Below are positions 6,730 to 8,062 of a DNA stretch of 8,062 nt, piece after piece. Position 1 is the first letter of the stretch; each line of letters starts with the position of its first letter. The stretch is from positions 1 through 8,062 of the forward strand of contig JAIEQT010000468.1 of assembly GCA_019747455.1 (NCBI GenBank). Reading direction: 5' to 3'. The DNA is from Chitinophagaceae bacterium. GTDB lineage: Bacteria > Bacteroidota > Bacteroidia > Chitinophagales > Chitinophagaceae. The position numbers and the translations under genes are program-made. The notes under the pieces were generated by a model that was not told the origin of the DNA, did no database searches, and saw only the letters and a list, made by a program, of their open reading frames with translations.

Positions 6730-6744
6730 ATGGAATGTAAGTGA
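6730..6744 (+). other. Four-codon mini-ORF overlapping the smc start
   Basis: ATG GAA TGT AAG TGA encodes M-E-C-K. Its TGA overlaps the smc GTG as GTGA, the arrangement seen at translationally coupled junctions. With the predicted promoter, this would be the first AUG in the smc mRNA. Translation is unproven. Confidence 0.25.
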
Positions 6745-8062
6745 GATTAAAATCATTAGAAATCAAAGGGTTTAAGAGCTTTGCTGATAAAACGGTCGTG
6801 AGCTTCGATGAGGGTATAACCGGTATTATTGGTCCGAACGGATGTGGTAAAAGTAATATCATCGACAGTATTCGTTGGGTAATAGGAGAGCAAAAAATAT
6901 CTTCTCTGAGAAGTGAAAACCTGGATGCCCTGGTTTTCAATGGCAGTAAAACAAGAAGCGCCAGCGGATTGGCTGAAGTGAGTTTAACTTTTGAAAATAC
7001 CAAAAATTTACTCCCTACAGAATTTAGTACGGTTACTGTTACCCGCAGATTTTATAAAAATGGAGAAAGCGAATATCGTCTTAATGATGTGAGTTGTCGG
7101 TTGAAGGATATTCACAATCTCTTCCTAGATACAGGTGTAAGTACAGACAGTTATGCCATTATTGAACTAGGAATGGTAGACGATATCATCAAAGACAAGG
7201 AAAATAGTAGAAGAAGAATGCTGGAACAAGCTGCGGGCATTACTATCTATAAAACGAGAAAAAAAGAAGCTAAAAATAAACTGGATGCTACTGAACAAGA
7301 TCTGGCTCGTATCGAAGATTTATTGTTCGAGATAAATAACCAGTTAAAAACGTTGGAAAGTCAGGCTAAAAAGGCAGAGAAGTTCTACGAAATAAAGAAA
7401 GAATACAAAGAAGTTGCAATCGAATTAGCCAAAGCGGCCCTGGAAGGATTTAATATCACGTATAAAGAATTAAACGAACAACAAGAAACCGAACTCGATA
7501 AAAAAATTCGCTTAGAAGCCGAGATCGCCACAGAGGAGGCAGCCATTGAGCAAGAGAAAGTAGCTTTTATCACGCAAGAGCGTGCCTTACAAAGCATGCA
7601 GCATGGATTCAATGATCTCATACAAAACTTACGTACAAAAGAGAATGAAAAGAATTTAGCTTCTCAACGTTTAGAGTACCTAAAAGAGAAAGAAGCCAGT
7701 TTGAAGGATTTTCTTGAGAAAGCATCCGGGCAATTGAAAACCATCGGAGATTCGATCGAGTACTCACAACTACAGGTTGGTGAGGAGGAAGCTAATTTAG
7801 TGACCTTGCAAGAAAGGGTAGATAGTGCCCAGTCGGAAGTGTCGGCCAAACGTAATATTTTCGATGAACAGCGAGCTGGTGTAGATAATATACGTAATCA
7901 ATATCAACAATATCAAAGAAATCAATTTGATGCAGAAAAGAAAGTGGCCGTTGCCGATACTTCAATACAAAATTTACAACGTGCACAACATCAATTATTA
8001 GACGAAAAAACACATAGAACCCAGCAATTACAGCAATTGGAAGTTGAATTGAATGGCAAAGA
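6741..8062 (+). CDS. smc: Chromosome segregation protein SMC, partial (N-terminal 440 codons)
   Basis: SMC is the ATPase of bacterial condensin; it dimerises through a hinge, binds ScpA/ScpB and extrudes DNA loops to fold and separate chromosomes. The start is GTG at 6741, with an in-frame TAA immediately before it, and the product opens with the canonical RLKSLEIKGFKSFADK. Walker A is GPNGCGKS (31-38) and the SLR arginine is residue 57. The SEYRLNDVSCRLKDI stretch (110-124) and the NSRRRMLEQAAGI segment (155-167) are head-domain hallmarks. From about residue 170 to the window end the sequence is a long Lys/Glu/Gln-rich coiled coil. At the Q-loop position where B. subtilis-type SMC has Gln, this protein reads IIELGMVDDII, with Leu143. 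I recall IEL as usual in Bacteroidota. The hinge, return coiled coil, signature motif and Walker B lie beyond the window (full length is usually near 1,180 residues). Confidence 0.95.
   Translation, partial: MRLKSLEIKGFKSFADKTVVSFDEGITGIIGPNGCGKSNIIDSIRWVIGEQKISSLRSENLDALVFNGSKTRSASGLAEVSLTFENTKNLLPTEFSTVTVTRRFYKNGESEYRLNDVSCRLKDIHNLFLDTGVSTDSYAIIELGMVDDIIKDKENSRRRMLEQAAGITIYKTRKKEAKNKLDATEQDLARIEDLLFEINNQLKTLESQAKKAEKFYEIKKEYKEVAIELAKAALEGFNITYKELNEQQETELDKKIRLEAEIATEEAAIEQEKVAFITQERALQSMQHGFNDLIQNLRTKENEKNLASQRLEYLKEKEASLKDFLEKASGQLKTIGDSIEYSQLQVGEEEANLVTLQERVDSAQSEVSAKRNIFDEQRAGVDNIRNQYQQYQRNQFDAEKKVAVADTSIQNLQRAQHQLLDEKTHRTQQLQQLEVELNGK

Larger units (their letters stand above)
6524..6740. 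other. Divergent intergenic spacer with a 90% A+T core
   Basis: This 217-bp spacer separates the leftward glycosyltransferase pair from smc. Positions 6561-6660 contain only 10 G or C bases in 100, with runs such as AATAATTATT and TTTATTTTTT. No ORF of meaningful length is present. It must hold the glycosyltransferase promoter, but no convincing -33/-7 pair was found on the minus strand. Features identified inside it are a DnaA-box-like 9-mer, a predicted smc -7 box and a four-codon mini-ORF. Confidence 0.6.

Noticed and set aside
6713..6775. 20-codon plus-strand ORF starting ATG at 6713
   Set aside because: Its start lies inside the predicted smc -7 box and it runs out of frame into smc; the sequence has no recognisable character.
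6665..7003. 112-codon minus-strand ORF over the smc start
   Set aside because: It is antisense to the well-conserved SMC head domain and its translation is low-complexity Leu/Ser/Pro-rich; it is a shadow of smc.
7385..8013. Three minus-strand ORFs opposite the smc coiled coil
   Set aside because: Their Ser/Cys/Leu-rich translations are what the complement of Glu/Lys/Gln-rich coiled-coil codons produces.
1..8062. Novel defence, mobile or biosynthetic system
   Set aside because: All complete genes belong to recognisable housekeeping or common envelope families; no integrase, transposase, toxin-antitoxin pair, repeat array or unknown gene cluster is visible.

Overview
The window looks like core chromosome of a Bacteroidota bacterium, most likely of the Chitinophagaceae type. 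That placement is an inference from several features. The genes are AT-rich and lack clear Shine-Dalgarno sites. Several starts are preceded at 4-21 nt by a match to the Bacteroidota -7 box (TAnnTTTG). PurM is the long ~390-residue form seen in this phylum, SMC has the phylum-type head sequence, and the two glycosyltransferases resemble families common in the phylum. No mobile element, CRISPR array, tRNA or rRNA was found.

Layout, left to right: (1) the N-terminal part of a leftward gene for a small membrane-anchored coiled-coil protein, cut by the window edge; (2) a 133-bp divergent intergenic region with a perfect 16-bp palindrome; (3) holA (DNA polymerase III delta, clamp loader) rightward; (4) ribF (riboflavin kinase/FAD synthetase) leftward, overlapping holA tail to tail by 17 bp; (5) a 50-bp divergent promoter region; (6) purM (AIR synthetase) rightward, then an ftsE-like ABC ATPase behind its own predicted promoter; (7) two leftward glycosyltransferase genes that overlap by 8 bp, the downstream one also overlapping the ftsE-like gene tail to tail by 20 bp; (8) a 217-bp spacer containing 100 bp at 90% A+T; (9) the first 440 codons of smc (chromosome condensation), cut by the right edge.

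The genes cover replication, chromosome organisation, flavin cofactors, purine synthesis, an ABC ATPase and cell-surface glycosylation. They form mostly single-gene units with frequent strand switches. Only the glycosyltransferase pair looks like a true operon. I see no evidence of a new multi-gene system. The observations most worth checking are the start of the upstream glycosyltransferase (no ATG on its strand from 6473 to 6740, with a likely CTG start), the very short or absent leaders, the compact ribF/purM divergent promoters, and a four-codon mini-ORF whose stop overlaps the GTG start of smc.
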